From Hymenobacter cellulosilyticus (lineage in GTDB: Bacteria > Bacteroidota > Bacteroidia > Cytophagales > Hymenobacteraceae), in NCBI RefSeq assembly GCF_022919215.1, contig NZ_CP095046.1:1354501-1418500 (forward strand): DNA of 64,000 bases, written 5' to 3'. Positions within the stretch are counted from its first letter, which is position 1. Each line of letters starts with the position of its first letter. A program made the position numbers and the translations under genes. The notes below the pieces were generated by a model. It was not told where the DNA came from, did no database searches, and saw only the letters and a list, made by a program, of their open reading frames with translations. This document shows positions 28,832 to 38,985 of the stretch, piece after piece.

Positions 28832-31324
28832 ATGCAGAATAAAATACTCTTCCTCGTATTGCTGGTCCTCTTATCTGTCCGGCTGGAAGGCTGGGCTCAG
28901 AGTGTGGACCCCACGTTTGCCCCGGTCAGCCTATTCGCTTCGGCTTCTGTAACGGCGGCTGTGCAGCAGCCTGATGGTAAATATGTGGTGAGCGGCAACT
29001 TCACCCGGATCAACGGCTCCTCAGCTTCTACTATTGTTCGCCTCAACGCCAATGGCACCCTCGACGAGAGTTTCGCTCAGAATTTGCGAACCCGCTCGCC
29101 CGTTTCAGCTTTGGCCGTATTGCCCAATGGGCAGATTATGGTGGCCTCGCCGGGCACGCTCGTTCTTAATATTAATGGGCAGAGCTATTCCAACCTGGTT
29201 AAGCTGAATGCCGACGGGACCGTGGCCGATGGGTTCGGGACCGGGGCTGCGGGCGTGATTCAGTCAATAGCTGCGCAGCCGGATGGCAAAGTGCTGGTAA
29301 TCGGTGCTTTCACAACCTTCAATGGTTCGCCCGCACCGGGCATGGTGCGCCTCAATGCCAATGGCACGGTGGATCAAGCTTTCCAAACGGCTTTGGGCAC
29401 GGGCTTTACCGGCGACGTGTACGTACTGGCTCTGGAAAGCAACGGACGAATTCTGGTAGGGGGATGTTCACTGATTTTAACGGTACGGGCCGTAAAGCCC
29501 TGGTGCGGCTGCAAACCACGGGCGCACTGGATACGAGCTACAATCCCAACGTTGATACCACGCCCCGCCCTTACGTTGCCTTGCTGGCCGTTGACCCTCT
29601 TACAAACCAGGCTGTTGTGAATGGCCAGTTAGGAGAGTTAACCCGGCTGAACCAGGATGGTACCATTGATAACTCCTTCCAGACGGCGGCAACAAGCTAC
29701 TGTATTGGTCTTACTGGGGCCAATAACCGCCGCCTCATTGTGGATCGGTTGCGCCGGGTGTGGTATGGGCGCGGCTGCGTGACCGCAGGCAGCACCGAGT
29801 ATCTGGTGCGGTACCTGTCCAATGGCAACGTAGACCCGCAGTTCTCGGCCGCCGGGGCCAGCAATGGAACGGTGAATGTGCTGTTTCAACAGGCCGACGG
29901 ACTTATTGTAGCCGGCGGCAATTTCAACCAGTTCCTCGGAGTGGCCAATGCTCCGCTAGTGCGGTTTACCGACCAAAACTTCGTGCAGGTAGATGCTACC
30001 TTCCGCCCCACTCTGGATGCCGTAGGTTCGGTACTGAGAACCGTGCGGCAAGCAGACGGGAAACTGGTTATTGGCGGCGTATTTCGCGAGGTAAACGGGC
30101 AGCCCGCTGCCAATCTGGCCCGGCTTAATGCCGATGGCACCCTGGATGCCGCCTTTACTGTGCCAGCCGTAAATGGTCCGGTGCAGAGCCTGGCTCTACA
30201 GGCCGATGGTAAAATCGTTTTGGCCGGCGACTTCTCGACGGTAGCGGGTGTAAGCTCCCCCAGTATTGCTCGGCTGCTGCCCAATGGTACCTACGACCCG
30301 GGCTTTACCAGCAACGTTGTCAGTAACCGCGCTGTCACGGCATTGGCCATTCAGCCCGACGGTGCTATTTTGCTGGGTGGTAATTCGGCGCTGACCATCG
30401 GGGGCGTAGTGCCTTCTTGCACCGCCTGCTGCCCAACGGGCAGGCCGACGCAACCTACGGCCAGAACAACGGTACCGGCCCCACCGGGTCCATGCGCGAC
30501 ATTACCTTGTTGCCCGATGGCCGCCATTATGTGTGTGGGTTCTTCTCTCGGCTAAACGGGGTGACGGTTGAGGGCGTAGCCCGCCTGCTGCCCAGCGGCG
30601 CCCTCGACCCGTCCTTTACGCCTACGACCAGCAATACAACCCGGACTATTTTCAGAGCATTGCCCTGAGTAGTGGTCAGGTATTGGTGGCGGGCGCATTC
30701 ACCACCTTTGGTACCACAGCCCGCACCAATCTGGTGCGGCTCAATGCCAACGGCACCATTGATCCAAGCTTCGACGCCACCCTAACCACGGGTCAGGTTT
30801 CCGCCATTTACGAGCAGGCCGACGGTAAAATCATTGCTGCCGGCATTGGCAATCAAGTAGCCGGCACCAACCTGAACACCCTGTTTCGCCTGAACCCGAA
30901 CGGCAGCCTCGACAACAGCTTTAACGCCACTGCTGGCCAGATCGACGCCGTTGTGCAGTCCTTCCTGGTGCAGCCCGATGGTAAGCTGATTATTAGCGGC
31001 AGCTTCAGCCAGGTATATGGGCAAAGCCGTCCGTCAATAGCCCGCATTACGGCGTCCGGCGTACTGGCCGTGGCCAATCAGCAGTTGGACGCCCGCACCC
31101 AGGCTTGGCCGGTGCCCGCGCACGAAACCCTGAACCTGAGCCTGGATGCAGCGGCCAAACCGGAGTCGGTGGAACTGCTCGACGCGCTGGGCCGCGTGGT
31201 CCTGACCCGCCGCGCTACTGCCCCTGAGCTAGCGCTGCCCGTGCGCCAGCTTAAGGCCGGGGTATACCTCCTACGTGTACGCTATGCCACGGGCCCCGTC
31301 ACCCGCCGCGTGGTAATCGAATAA
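28832..31324 (+). CDS. Delta-60 repeat secreted protein with T9SS sorting domain, copy 3 (three frame breaks)
   Basis: The repaired product is about 831 residues with the same plan as copy 1: signal peptide (FLVLLVLLSVRLEGWAQ), repeated QPDGK...LVRLNANGT units and a C-terminal sorting domain (ARTQAWPVPAHETL ... VTRRVVIE). Breaks fall at 29459-29463 (G5 should be G6, restoring LVGGMFTDFNG), at 30417-30418 (one T short, restoring PSLHRLLPNG) and near 30637-30645 (restoring NPDYFQSIALSSGQ). Each frame change is in the same direction, one missing base. Unrepaired, the gene would give four fragments. Homology continues across all three breaks, so loss of function would be very recent if real. Confidence 0.78.
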
Positions 31325-31446
31325 AAGGTAGCAGTCCTTTCAGCCGAACCGGTTATTCACACGAGTTCTTGCCCACCTGCCTGGACAATGTGTGGCTAGG
31401 TTGGTGACAGAATTACTACGCTCTCCTCTTCTTCTACTTGCATTCT

Positions 31447-34023
31447 ATGTTACTTCGCTTACACCGCTTATTGCTCGCTGTAGGTCTTGCCGTGGTTGTT
31501 GCCCCTGCGAGCCGGGCTCAGTCCATCGACCCAAATTTTTCCGTGGCCGATATCGATCAGCCCGCGACCGTGGCAGCTATGCTGCGGCAGGCTGATGGTC
31601 GGTACATCATCAGTGGTAACTTCCAGAAAGTGAATGGCACGGCTGCTACTGGGCTTATCCGGCTGAATGCTGCTGGAGTGCTGGATCAGAGTTTTACCAC
31701 GGCCGCTGCGGTGCAAACTCCACCCGATGCCCTGCGCCTTTTACCCTCCGGACGAATTCTGCTCTTCAGCCCGGGTACGCTCACCGTGGGTGGTCAGGCT
31801 TTTCGCAACCTTGTGCAGCTGAATGCTGATGGTACGCTGGGGCCGGCGCTGGCCACGGGTACGGGCACCAACAACTTTGGCGCCCAGGCAGTAGCCGTGC
31901 AGCCGGATGGTAAGATTCTGCTCGGTGGGTTGTTCACGTCTTTCAACGGGGTAGCCGCGCCCTACCTGGTACGCCTAAACGCTGACGGAAGCGTGGATAC
32001 GCCGTTTATGACCAACCTGGGCACCAGCTTTACGGGCGGAGTAAGAACGATGGTAGTGCAGCCCGACGGTAAAATCGTGCTCGGCGGGCATTTCCAGAAT
32101 TTCAACGGCACGGGCCGCCACCTGCTGGTGCGCCTGAATGCTGATGGTACCTATGACAACAGTTTTGTACCGGCCGTAACGGGTGGCCCCGATGCCTACG
32201 TGGCTCACCTGGCCCTGGACCCCCGCAACAATGACGTGATTGTGGAAGGCGTGCTACTGCGGTTCACCACGGGAGGGGCTCGGTCCCTGTTCCGCCTGAA
32301 AACGGATGGCAGCGCCGACTCGCAGTTTTCCCCTGGGTTGGGCCATACTGGGTGCTACCTGAACAACTTGACCGGCAACGACCAAATGACCGTCGATGCC
32401 CAGGGGCGTATTGTGCTGGGCGGCTGCTTCGAGAAATTTTTAGGTTCCCCTGCTTCGCCTGTTACCAGCTTAGTGCGTTTGCAGCCCGACGGGCAACTCG
32501 ACGCGCAGTTTGCTACCGGGCCTACGCTGCTGGGCTCTATTAACAACGTGCAGCTGGAGCCCGATGGCGGCGTAACGGTGGCCGGGAATCTAAGAGCAGC
32601 CTTTGGCCTGCCCGGGGCCAGTGTGGTACGGCTCACCGCTACGGCCCAGCCCGACCTGGCTTTTCAGCCGGAACTGGTAACTCCCGGCCGCGTGGCCAAG
32701 CTACTCCGGCAGGCGGATGGCAAGCTGCTGGTCGGGGGCCGCTTTACCAGTATTCAGGGGCAGAGGGTTAGCAATATAGCGCGTCTGAATGCCGATGGTT
32801 CCCGCGACGCCTCCTTTGCCACCACGGGGCCCAACGCCGCTGTGGAGGCGCTGGCCCAGCAGCCCGACGGCAAAATCCTGATTGGCGGCCGCTTCTCGGA
32901 AGTGGCCAGCAACCCTGCTGCTCTGGTAGCGCGGCTAGAGGCCGATGGCCGCTACGATGCGTCATTTGCGGCGGGCTTTGTGCATAATGGTACCAGTAGT
33001 CAGATAACCGCTGTAGCCCTGCAGCCCGACGGCAAGGTGCTGGTTGGCGGGGTTAGCCTGACTTATACGGGTACCTTTGGCGACGCGCTGCACCGGTTGT
33101 TGCCCACGGGCCAGCTCGATCAGGCCTATGAAAACAACCTGCAGGCTAATCCAAAGCAAGTTCAGGTATTGAGCCTGAAGGTTCTGGCCGACGGCCGGGC
33201 CTACGTGGGCGGCTCCTTCACGCCCTCCAATGGCAGTGCCTACACTGGGAGCGGCTTGCTGCGCCTGCTGGCCGATGGGCGGCCTGATGCTGGTTTTACG
33301 CCAGGAACCTCCAGCGTTAGTGTCGTGGTAAATGACGTGCTGCCCCTGGCCAACGGGCAGGTGCTGGTTGGTGGACACTTCAGCAACTATAATGGGGCAA
33401 GCCGGGTGAATATGGTGCGGCTGAATGCTGACGGTAGCGCCGACCCGGGCTTCAACGCCAATATGGCATCTAGCGCCATTAGTAGCACCGGCGTCAGCTT
33501 CATAGCGCCCCAGCCCAACGGCCGTTTACTTATTGGCTCGGGCCTTACCATGCGCATTAACGGGGTAAACCAGGGCACCTTGATGCGGCTGCTCCCGAAC
33601 GGCGACCTGGATGCTTCTTTTGCCAACAGCACAACCCTGGTAAACGGACAAGTGAACAGCGCCATCGTGCAGCCCTCCGGTGAAATCATTGTGGGCGGGC
33701 AGTTCAGCCAGATTGCGGGCCAAACGCGCTGGTCGGTGGCCCGCCTGACGGCCCCGCAGGTGCTAGCCGCTGAGCCTACAGTTGCCGATGCTACTACCGG
33801 TATCTGGCCCAGCCCGGCCCACGACCAGCTGCACCTGCGGCTGAACATGACTCTGCAGCCCCGGCAAGTTGAGCTTCTGGACCTGACGGGCCGCTGCCTG
33901 CGCCAGACGGCGGCCCCGCAGGCCAGCACCGAGTTGTCGGTGCGGGGCTTGGCTGCGGGCGTGTACCTACTGCGTGTCCATTACGCGGCCGGGCCCATGA
34001 CGCGCCGCATTGTGGTAGAGTAG
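31447..34023 (+). CDS. Delta-60 repeat secreted protein with T9SS sorting domain, copy 4
   Basis: An intact 858-residue copy. The signal peptide (LLLAVGLAVVVAPASRAQ) is followed by about 14 repeat units (VQPDGKILLGGLFTSFNG, QQPDGKILIGGRFSEV and others) and a sorting domain that differs from its neighbours in the last segment (TGIWPSPAHDQL ... MTRRIVVE). The start at ATG 31447 is chosen over the upstream TTG because it begins the signal peptide. A good terminator follows. The sorting domain lacks the ARTxAWPVPAH wording shared by copies 1, 2, 3 and 5, so this copy may have diverged first or been replaced. Confidence 0.87.
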   Translation: MLLRLHRLLLAVGLAVVVAPASRAQSIDPNFSVADIDQPATVAAMLRQADGRYIISGNFQKVNGTAATGLIRLNAAGVLDQSFTTAAAVQTPPDALRLLPSGRILLFSPGTLTVGGQAFRNLVQLNADGTLGPALATGTGTNNFGAQAVAVQPDGKILLGGLFTSFNGVAAPYLVRLNADGSVDTPFMTNLGTSFTGGVRTMVVQPDGKIVLGGHFQNFNGTGRHLLVRLNADGTYDNSFVPAVTGGPDAYVAHLALDPRNNDVIVEGVLLRFTTGGARSLFRLKTDGSADSQFSPGLGHTGCYLNNLTGNDQMTVDAQGRIVLGGCFEKFLGSPASPVTSLVRLQPDGQLDAQFATGPTLLGSINNVQLEPDGGVTVAGNLRAAFGLPGASVVRLTATAQPDLAFQPELVTPGRVAKLLRQADGKLLVGGRFTSIQGQRVSNIARLNADGSRDASFATTGPNAAVEALAQQPDGKILIGGRFSEVASNPAALVARLEADGRYDASFAAGFVHNGTSSQITAVALQPDGKVLVGGVSLTYTGTFGDALHRLLPTGQLDQAYENNLQANPKQVQVLSLKVLADGRAYVGGSFTPSNGSAYTGSGLLRLLADGRPDAGFTPGTSSVSVVVNDVLPLANGQVLVGGHFSNYNGASRVNMVRLNADGSADPGFNANMASSAISSTGVSFIAPQPNGRLLIGSGLTMRINGVNQGTLMRLLPNGDLDASFANSTTLVNGQVNSAIVQPSGEIIVGGQFSQIAGQTRWSVARLTAPQVLAAEPTVADATTGIWPSPAHDQLHLRLNMTLQPRQVELLDLTGRCLRQTAAPQASTELSVRGLAAGVYLLRVHYAAGPMTRRIVVE

Positions 34024-34047
34024 CCGGATACTGCGGGGTGCTTTGGA

Positions 34048-34089
34048 AGAAAGCCGCCGTGCCTTATGGGGGTGCGGCGGCTTTCTTTT
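34048..34089 (+). terminator. Intrinsic terminator
   Basis: AGAAAGCCGCC (34048-34058) pairs perfectly with GGCGGCTTTCT (34076-34086) and TTTG follows. The rest of the gap to 34341 holds nothing I recognise. Confidence 0.85.
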
Positions 34090-34341
34090 GTTAACGCGGG
34101 GCCAACGAAATACGGGATACCTACGGCGGGGCCGCTACATCGACCTTCGGATCCTGTGGTAGTGCTCGACTTCAACCAGGCCTATAACCCATACTGCGCT
34201 TACGCGGCTAGCGGCAAGTGCTCCTGCCCAATACCACCGACCGAAAATCGTCTGCCCGTAGCTATTCGGGCCGGGGTGCGTAGCGACCATTAAGTCATGC
34301 AGGTTGGCAGAAAGTGCCGGGGCGCCGTATAGGCTCACGGT

Positions 34342-34956
34342 ATGCGCTATATTTCTCTCGACCTCGAAACCACCGGCGGAAACCCCGGCCGCCACCAGAT
34401 TCTGGAGCTGGCCGCCGTCGTAGAAGATACCAAACACCTGCGGCCGTTGGCGGAGCTGCCCGCGTTTCGGCGGGTGGTGCGCCACCCCGATTACACGGGC
34501 ACGGCCGGCGCCCTGGCCCTCAATGCCCGTTTGCTGGAAGAGCTGGCCCGCAAGGAACCCAACCCCGAGCTGTGCCTGCCCGAGGAGCTGATGCCGCAGC
34601 TGCGCGAGTTTCTGCTACTGCACGGCTTCCGGCCCGACAAGAAAGACTGCGTAGCCGTGACGCTGGCGGGCAAGAACATCGGCTCCTTCGACGTGCCTTT
34701 TCTGCGGCTGCTGCCAGGCTGGGGCACCCTGGTACGCCACGAGCCCGCCCTGCTCGACCCGGCCGCCTTTTACCTGAACTGGCGCAAAGACTCCCGCCTG
34801 CCCACCATGAGCATCTGTAAGGCCCGCGCCCACTTCGCCGACGATACCGTGGCCCACCAGGCCCTGGCCGATGCCCTGGACGTGGTGCAGCTGCTGCGGC
34901 CGTTCTATGAAATGCCGCTGTATAAGCAGGTAAACAACGCGGAAGAGCTGGATTGA
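34342..34956 (+). CDS. DEDDh 3'-5' exonuclease (DnaQ/oligoribonuclease-like)
   Basis: A 204-residue RNase T/DnaQ-fold exonuclease. All DEDDh residues are visible: Asp7 and Glu9 in ISLDLETTGG, Asp117 in GSFDVPFL, and His172 with Asp177 in AHQALADALD. It would degrade short single-stranded DNA or RNA from the 3' end. Length matches stand-alone members rather than the PolIII epsilon subunit, which it lacks motifs for. It sits between two delta-60 genes with no functional link, and its last codons overlap the promoter of the next gene. Confidence 0.87.
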   Translation: MRYISLDLETTGGNPGRHQILELAAVVEDTKHLRPLAELPAFRRVVRHPDYTGTAGALALNARLLEELARKEPNPELCLPEELMPQLREFLLLHGFRPDKKDCVAVTLAGKNIGSFDVPFLRLLPGWGTLVRHEPALLDPAAFYLNWRKDSRLPTMSICKARAHFADDTVAHQALADALDVVQLLRPFYEMPLYKQVNNAEELD

Positions 34957-34980
34957 GGGTAGAAATAAGGACTACATTTG
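34953..34980 (+). promoter_or_regulatory. Bacteroidota-type promoter (TTG, 17 bp, TACATTTG)
   Basis: TTG at 34953-34955 overlaps the exonuclease stop codon; TACATTTG at 34973-34980 is a perfect -7 box. The ATG of delta-60 copy 5 follows 24 bases later. Confidence 0.65.
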
Positions 34981-35004
34981 TCGGATGTCCTTATACTTTC
35001 CTGC

Positions 35005-37533
35005 ATGAAAAAACCCTTACACCTTTTATTACTTCTTCTGGGCGCCAGCTACAGCGGGCGGGTAGCCGCGCAGGTGCCTGATGCCTCCTTTGCCAGCAAC
35101 GGCGTGTATGCGCCGGCCGAGGTATACTCGTCGTTGCAACAAGGCGACGGTAAACGCGTCATCAGTGGCTCTTTTACCCGCATTAACGGTACGGCTGCCT
35201 ACGCGCTGGCCCGCTTTGATGCCACTGGAGCTCTGGATCTGGGCTTTACTCAAAACGTGGGCAGGGCCAGCGAAATTCTGAAAGTCCATCTGCTGGCTAG
35301 CTCCCAGTACCTGTTAGTTTCTACCTTCGACACCGTGCGCGCCGGTGGGCTTACCCGCCTGAACCTGTTACGCCTCAATGCTGACGGTACCGCCGATGCC
35401 AGCTTCAACACGGGAGGCTTGGCTATGGCGCAGGGTAAGAGAGGTTGGATAGATGATGCCCAGGAGCTGAACAACGGTCAGATTCTGGCGGCGGGCTACT
35501 TTGATAGCTTTAATGGAGCTGCCGTCAGCAACATCATGCGCCTCAACAGCGACGGTACAGTAGACACTAGCTACAAGCTCGGCACCGACCCAAGCGAGGA
35601 AATAACGACCCTGGTAAAGCAGCCCGATGGCAAGATTCTGCTTTGTGGCTACTTTAATTCGTTCGATGGCCGTCCCTGTCCGGGCCTAGCTCGCCTCAAT
35701 GCGGATGGCAGCTTCGATACCAGCTTCGTACCAGCCCTGGCAATGGGTAGCACCACGGCCAACATAACGGTGCAGCCCAATGGTAAGCTCCTTGTAGATG
35801 GAGTGCTTGGTTTGGCCTCCGGTGTAGCAAGCTTGGCCCGACTAAATGCCGACGGCTCGCTGGATAACACTTTTACTTTCCCCAGAATAAGCACGCTTGC
35901 CCTGAGCCAGCCGTATTTCAACAACACGGTGCAAGTGCAGCCCGATGGCAAAATTCTCATTGGTGGCTCTTTCTCGTTAGCTAATGGTGGTCCGGGCAAT
36001 GGAATAGCCCGCCTGAATGCCGACGGTAGTACCGATGCTTCCTTTCAAGTAGGTACCGGCATAGGCAATACAGGCAGCATTGGTCGTCCATATACGCTGA
36101 CCCTGCAAGCCAATGGAACGGTGCTGGTGGGCGGCCCCTTCTATCTGTTTGGTTCTCGCGATGATGCTCCGCTGGTGCAGCTTACCAGCACGGGGGCTCT
36201 TGACCCTACTTTTGCTCCCACGGTGCTAAAACCGGCTAACATTGGCAACATCGTTCAGCAAGCCGATGGAAAACTGGTTGTTTCCGGCAACTTCACAGAA
36301 TTCAATGGGCAACGGGTGCACCGCCTGGCCCGCCTAACAGCCAATGGGGCATTGGACGCAGCATTTAGCACTACGGTAGGAACGTCTCTGTTGACTCCAA
36401 CCACGGCCGTACCCCAGCCCAACGGCAAAATTATTGTCACTACCAGTACAACGGTGAGGCGGTATAATGCCGACGGGACCCTTGACCCCAGTTTTGCTGC
36501 CGTCACTGTCACCGGTGGCTCAATAAACGCCCGGCCGGTGTTGCAGCCCGATGGAAAAATCCTGATTGGGGGCTCTTTCACACAGGTAGGTAATGTGAAC
36601 GTGTACGAGAGGCCAGTAGCCCGGCTCAACCCCGACGGTACGGTCGATACTTCTTTCAACCTGGAAGAAATATCAAATCTTGACGGGATTAGTACCGTGT
36701 ATGCTTTAGGATTGCAGGCCGATGGCAAGGTCGTAGTAGGGGCTTTACACAACATTTGGGATCTGTATATGAGCCGGTATTCCAGCACCGGAGCTCTGGA
36801 TAATACCTTTGCCGTTACGGCCGTAACGAACCCTGGTACCAACCGTTTAGGCGCTGTATATGACATCGTGCAGCAGCCCGATGGCAAGATGCTGGTGGGC
36901 GGGCCGTTTGAAAAATACGGTACCGCTTCGTACTCGGGCCTGGTACGCCTGACCAGCAACGGCGTGCCCGATCCGGCCTTCGCCCAGGTGGCTCCCTTGC
37001 GCGGCGTAATCAACCGAGTGGTGGTACAGCCCAACAACCGTATCCTGCTTGGGGGTAACTTTGTAAGCACCGCAGTGCCGGCCCACAACAGCCTCATGCG
37101 CCTGCTCCCCGATGGACAGATTGATGCCAGTTTCGCGCCTACAGCCAAGCCCGATGCTACGGTCCGAGCCATTGTAGTGCAGCAAGACGGCAAGATCGTG
37201 CTTGGCGGAGAGTTTACCCGAATCAGCAACCAGGCCAGCATCAGCATCGCCCGTATTATGGCCTCGAATGTGCTGGTGATAACTGAGAAACAACTCGAAG
37301 CCCGCACCCAGGCCTGGCCCGTGCCCACTCACGGAACTTTGAATCTCTCCCTCGACGCTGTTGCTCAGCCAGAGTCGGTGCAGCTGCTCGACAATCTGGG
37401 CCGCACGGTGCTGAGCCAGAAAGTCACGCAGGCCGAAACGACCTTGCCTTTGCGGCAGGTGAAAGCTGGGGTGTATCTGCTCCGCGTCAACTACGCCAGT
37501 GGCCCCGTGACTCGCCGCGTGGTGGTCGAGTAA
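35005..37533 (+). CDS. Delta-60 repeat secreted protein with T9SS sorting domain, copy 5
   Basis: An intact 842-residue copy with signal peptide (LHLLLLLLGASYSGRVAAQ), delta-60 units (KQPDGKILLCGYFNSFDG, QVQPDGKILIGGSFSLANG, QQPDGKMLVGGPFEKYG and others) and a sorting domain (ARTQAWPVPTHGTL ... PVTRRVVVE) almost identical in wording to copy 3. The start at 35005 gives a classical Lys-Lys signal peptide; the in-frame TTG at 34978 lies inside the promoter. Local base composition is a little less GC-rich than that of copy 1, which suggests different ages of the copies. Confidence 0.88.
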   Translation: MKKPLHLLLLLLGASYSGRVAAQVPDASFASNGVYAPAEVYSSLQQGDGKRVISGSFTRINGTAAYALARFDATGALDLGFTQNVGRASEILKVHLLASSQYLLVSTFDTVRAGGLTRLNLLRLNADGTADASFNTGGLAMAQGKRGWIDDAQELNNGQILAAGYFDSFNGAAVSNIMRLNSDGTVDTSYKLGTDPSEEITTLVKQPDGKILLCGYFNSFDGRPCPGLARLNADGSFDTSFVPALAMGSTTANITVQPNGKLLVDGVLGLASGVASLARLNADGSLDNTFTFPRISTLALSQPYFNNTVQVQPDGKILIGGSFSLANGGPGNGIARLNADGSTDASFQVGTGIGNTGSIGRPYTLTLQANGTVLVGGPFYLFGSRDDAPLVQLTSTGALDPTFAPTVLKPANIGNIVQQADGKLVVSGNFTEFNGQRVHRLARLTANGALDAAFSTTVGTSLLTPTTAVPQPNGKIIVTTSTTVRRYNADGTLDPSFAAVTVTGGSINARPVLQPDGKILIGGSFTQVGNVNVYERPVARLNPDGTVDTSFNLEEISNLDGISTVYALGLQADGKVVVGALHNIWDLYMSRYSSTGALDNTFAVTAVTNPGTNRLGAVYDIVQQPDGKMLVGGPFEKYGTASYSGLVRLTSNGVPDPAFAQVAPLRGVINRVVVQPNNRILLGGNFVSTAVPAHNSLMRLLPDGQIDASFAPTAKPDATVRAIVVQQDGKIVLGGEFTRISNQASISIARIMASNVLVITEKQLEARTQAWPVPTHGTLNLSLDAVAQPESVQLLDNLGRTVLSQKVTQAETTLPLRQVKAGVYLLRVNYASGPVTRRVVVE

Positions 37534-37552
37534 AAGTTATTTGTGTAGAAAG

Positions 37553-37587
37553 AAAAAGGCCTGAACCATGTTGGTTCAGGCCTTTTT
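37553..37587. terminator. Bidirectional hairpin terminator
   Basis: AAAAAGGCCTGAACC (37553-37567) pairs perfectly with GGTTCAGGCCTTTTT (37573-37587) around a 5-base loop, between convergent genes. Confidence 0.92.
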
Positions 37588-37614
37588 CGTTTTGCTAGAA
37601 ACTGCGAAATGAGC

Positions 37615-38447
37615 TTACCAGCTGCCGCTGGCCCCGCCGCCGCCGGAGGAACCGCCCCGAAGCCGCCGAAACCACCGCCTCCGCCGCCGCCAAATCCTCC
37701 GCCGAAGCCGCCACCGCCAAACACGCCGCGGCCGCCGCTGAAGTCGCCGAAGATGATGGGCGGCATCATGCCGCCGCGGAATCCGCCGCCCCGGCCCCCG
37801 CCACCACCGCGGCTGCGCATCAGGATAAAGAGCACAATGACGCCGATAACCAGCCAGAACATCCAGCCCGAGCCGCCGGATTCGCCGCGGCGCTGCTGTT
37901 GCCGCACCGGGGCCTGGTCGGCCTGGTACTCGCCCTTAGCCAGGGCAATAAGTTGGTCGGTGGCCCGGTCCAGGCCCTCGTAGTACCGCTGCTCCTTAAA
38001 AGCTGGAATGATGGTGTTGGAGATAATACGCTTGGCCAGGGCATCCGGAATAGCTCCTTCCAAGCCGTAGCCGGTTTGGATGCGGGCCAGGTGCTCCTTT
38101 TCAGCTACCAGCACCAGCACGCCGTTGTTTTTGCCTTTTTGCCCAATGCCCCAGCTTTCATAAAGCGTCTGGGAGTAGTTGGCAATGTCATCGTCGCCTA
38201 GTGTGGGCACGGTCACAACGGCAATCTGGGAGGATGTGGAATCGTTGTAGGCCACCAGCTTCCGTTCCAGAGCTTCCTCTTCGGCGGGCTGCAGCATGCC
38301 GGCCAGGTCATTCACCAAGCGGGGCGGGCTGGGCCGGGGCGGCACCTGCTGCGCAAACGTCAGGCTGGCGCTTAGCACCAGCCCTAGCAGCAGCAAGAGT
38401 ACGTGTAAGCTGGGACGAAGCCTCAGCACAGGGAAAGGGTTACTCAT
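37615..38447 (-). CDS. TPM-domain membrane protein with Gly-rich tail (YgcG-like; frame break near 37656)
   Basis: The repaired product is about 277 residues: signal peptide (LLLLLGLVLSASLTFAQ), a TPM domain (about 40-185, with VNDLAGMLQPAEEEALERKL, SSQIAVVTVPTLGD, NNGVLVLVAEKEHLARIQTGYGLEG), one membrane helix (WMFWLVIGVIVLFILM) and a tail made almost wholly of Gly with Phe, Ser and Arg ending in SGSW. TPM (TLP18.3/Psb32/MOLO-1) proteins are envelope proteins often coded with LemA. The break at 37655-37658 (four C on the plus strand where five are needed) replaces the expected GGSSGGGGASGSW ending; without repair the frame runs antisense into the delta-60 gene. Start and upstream stop overlap as ATGA, so translation is probably coupled. 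Confidence 0.85.
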
Positions 38448-38899
38448 ACGCGTGGCGGCGCAGGGTCGCCGTAGGAAATAGAATCGTCAAGCTCGTTTTT
38501 GTCGGTCTTGGCGTTGTAAGGAAAGTAGCGCTTAAGCTGCTCGCCCACCATGCGCACACCCCGCTCCAGGCCTACCACGTACTTGCCGGCCCGGAAATGC
38601 TCCAGCACGGTTTCCTTGGTCGTTTCCCAGAAGTCGTCGGACACGGCCGCGTTGATGCCCGAGTCGCCGATGACGGCAAACTGCCGGGTTTGCCAGGCCA
38701 AGTAAAACAGCACGCCGTTGCGCTGGGCGGTATTGTGCATGCCCAGCTCGGCAAACACCTGGGCGGCGCGGTCCAGGGGCTCAGGCGTGGGGCAGGTATC
38801 TTCCAGATGCACCCGAATTTCCCCGGAGGTGGTGATTTCGGCTTGCCGGATGGCGGCCACCAACGCGGCTTCCTGCTCCGGGGTAATAGGATTGGTCAT
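38444..38899 (-). CDS. Small TPM-domain protein
   Basis: A 151-residue soluble TPM domain without signal peptide or clear membrane helix (ITTSGEIRVHLED, AQRNGVLFYLAWQTRQFAVIGDSGI, LERGVRMVGEQLKRYFPY). It is the middle gene of a lemA-TPM-TPM operon, an arrangement common in Bacteroidota; the products probably act together at the membrane. The start at 38899 (MTNPITPEQEAALV) is chosen because the 26 codons upstream in frame are of odd composition. Confidence 0.88.
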   Translation of the reverse strand: MTNPITPEQEAALVAAIRQAEITTSGEIRVHLEDTCPTPEPLDRAAQVFAELGMHNTAQRNGVLFYLAWQTRQFAVIGDSGINAAVSDDFWETTKETVLEHFRAGKYVVGLERGVRMVGEQLKRYFPYNAKTDKNELDDSISYGDPAPPRV

Positions 38900-38985
38900 G
38901 ACATCGGTTTTTGGTGAATCGTTTTCGGTTTTTGGCTTTGGCCAATAAAGAAGCCAAAACCAAAAACCAGAGACCAAAAACGAAG

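Noticed and set aside
25144..37533. CRISPR array or phage tail-fibre cluster in the repeat-rich region
   Set aside because: The repeats are in-frame protein repeats with signal peptides and T9SS sorting domains; there are no short regular DNA repeats with spacers and no phage genes.
37491..37614. C-terminal extension of the TPM protein reading through to 37491
   Set aside because: It overlaps the delta-60 gene end and a terminator; adding one base at 37655-37658 gives the expected Gly-rich ending SGSW and a stop at 37615.
37640..37830. Pro-rich plus-strand open frame (MSLPAAAGPAAAGG...)
   Set aside because: It is the reverse image of the Gly-rich tail of the TPM protein.
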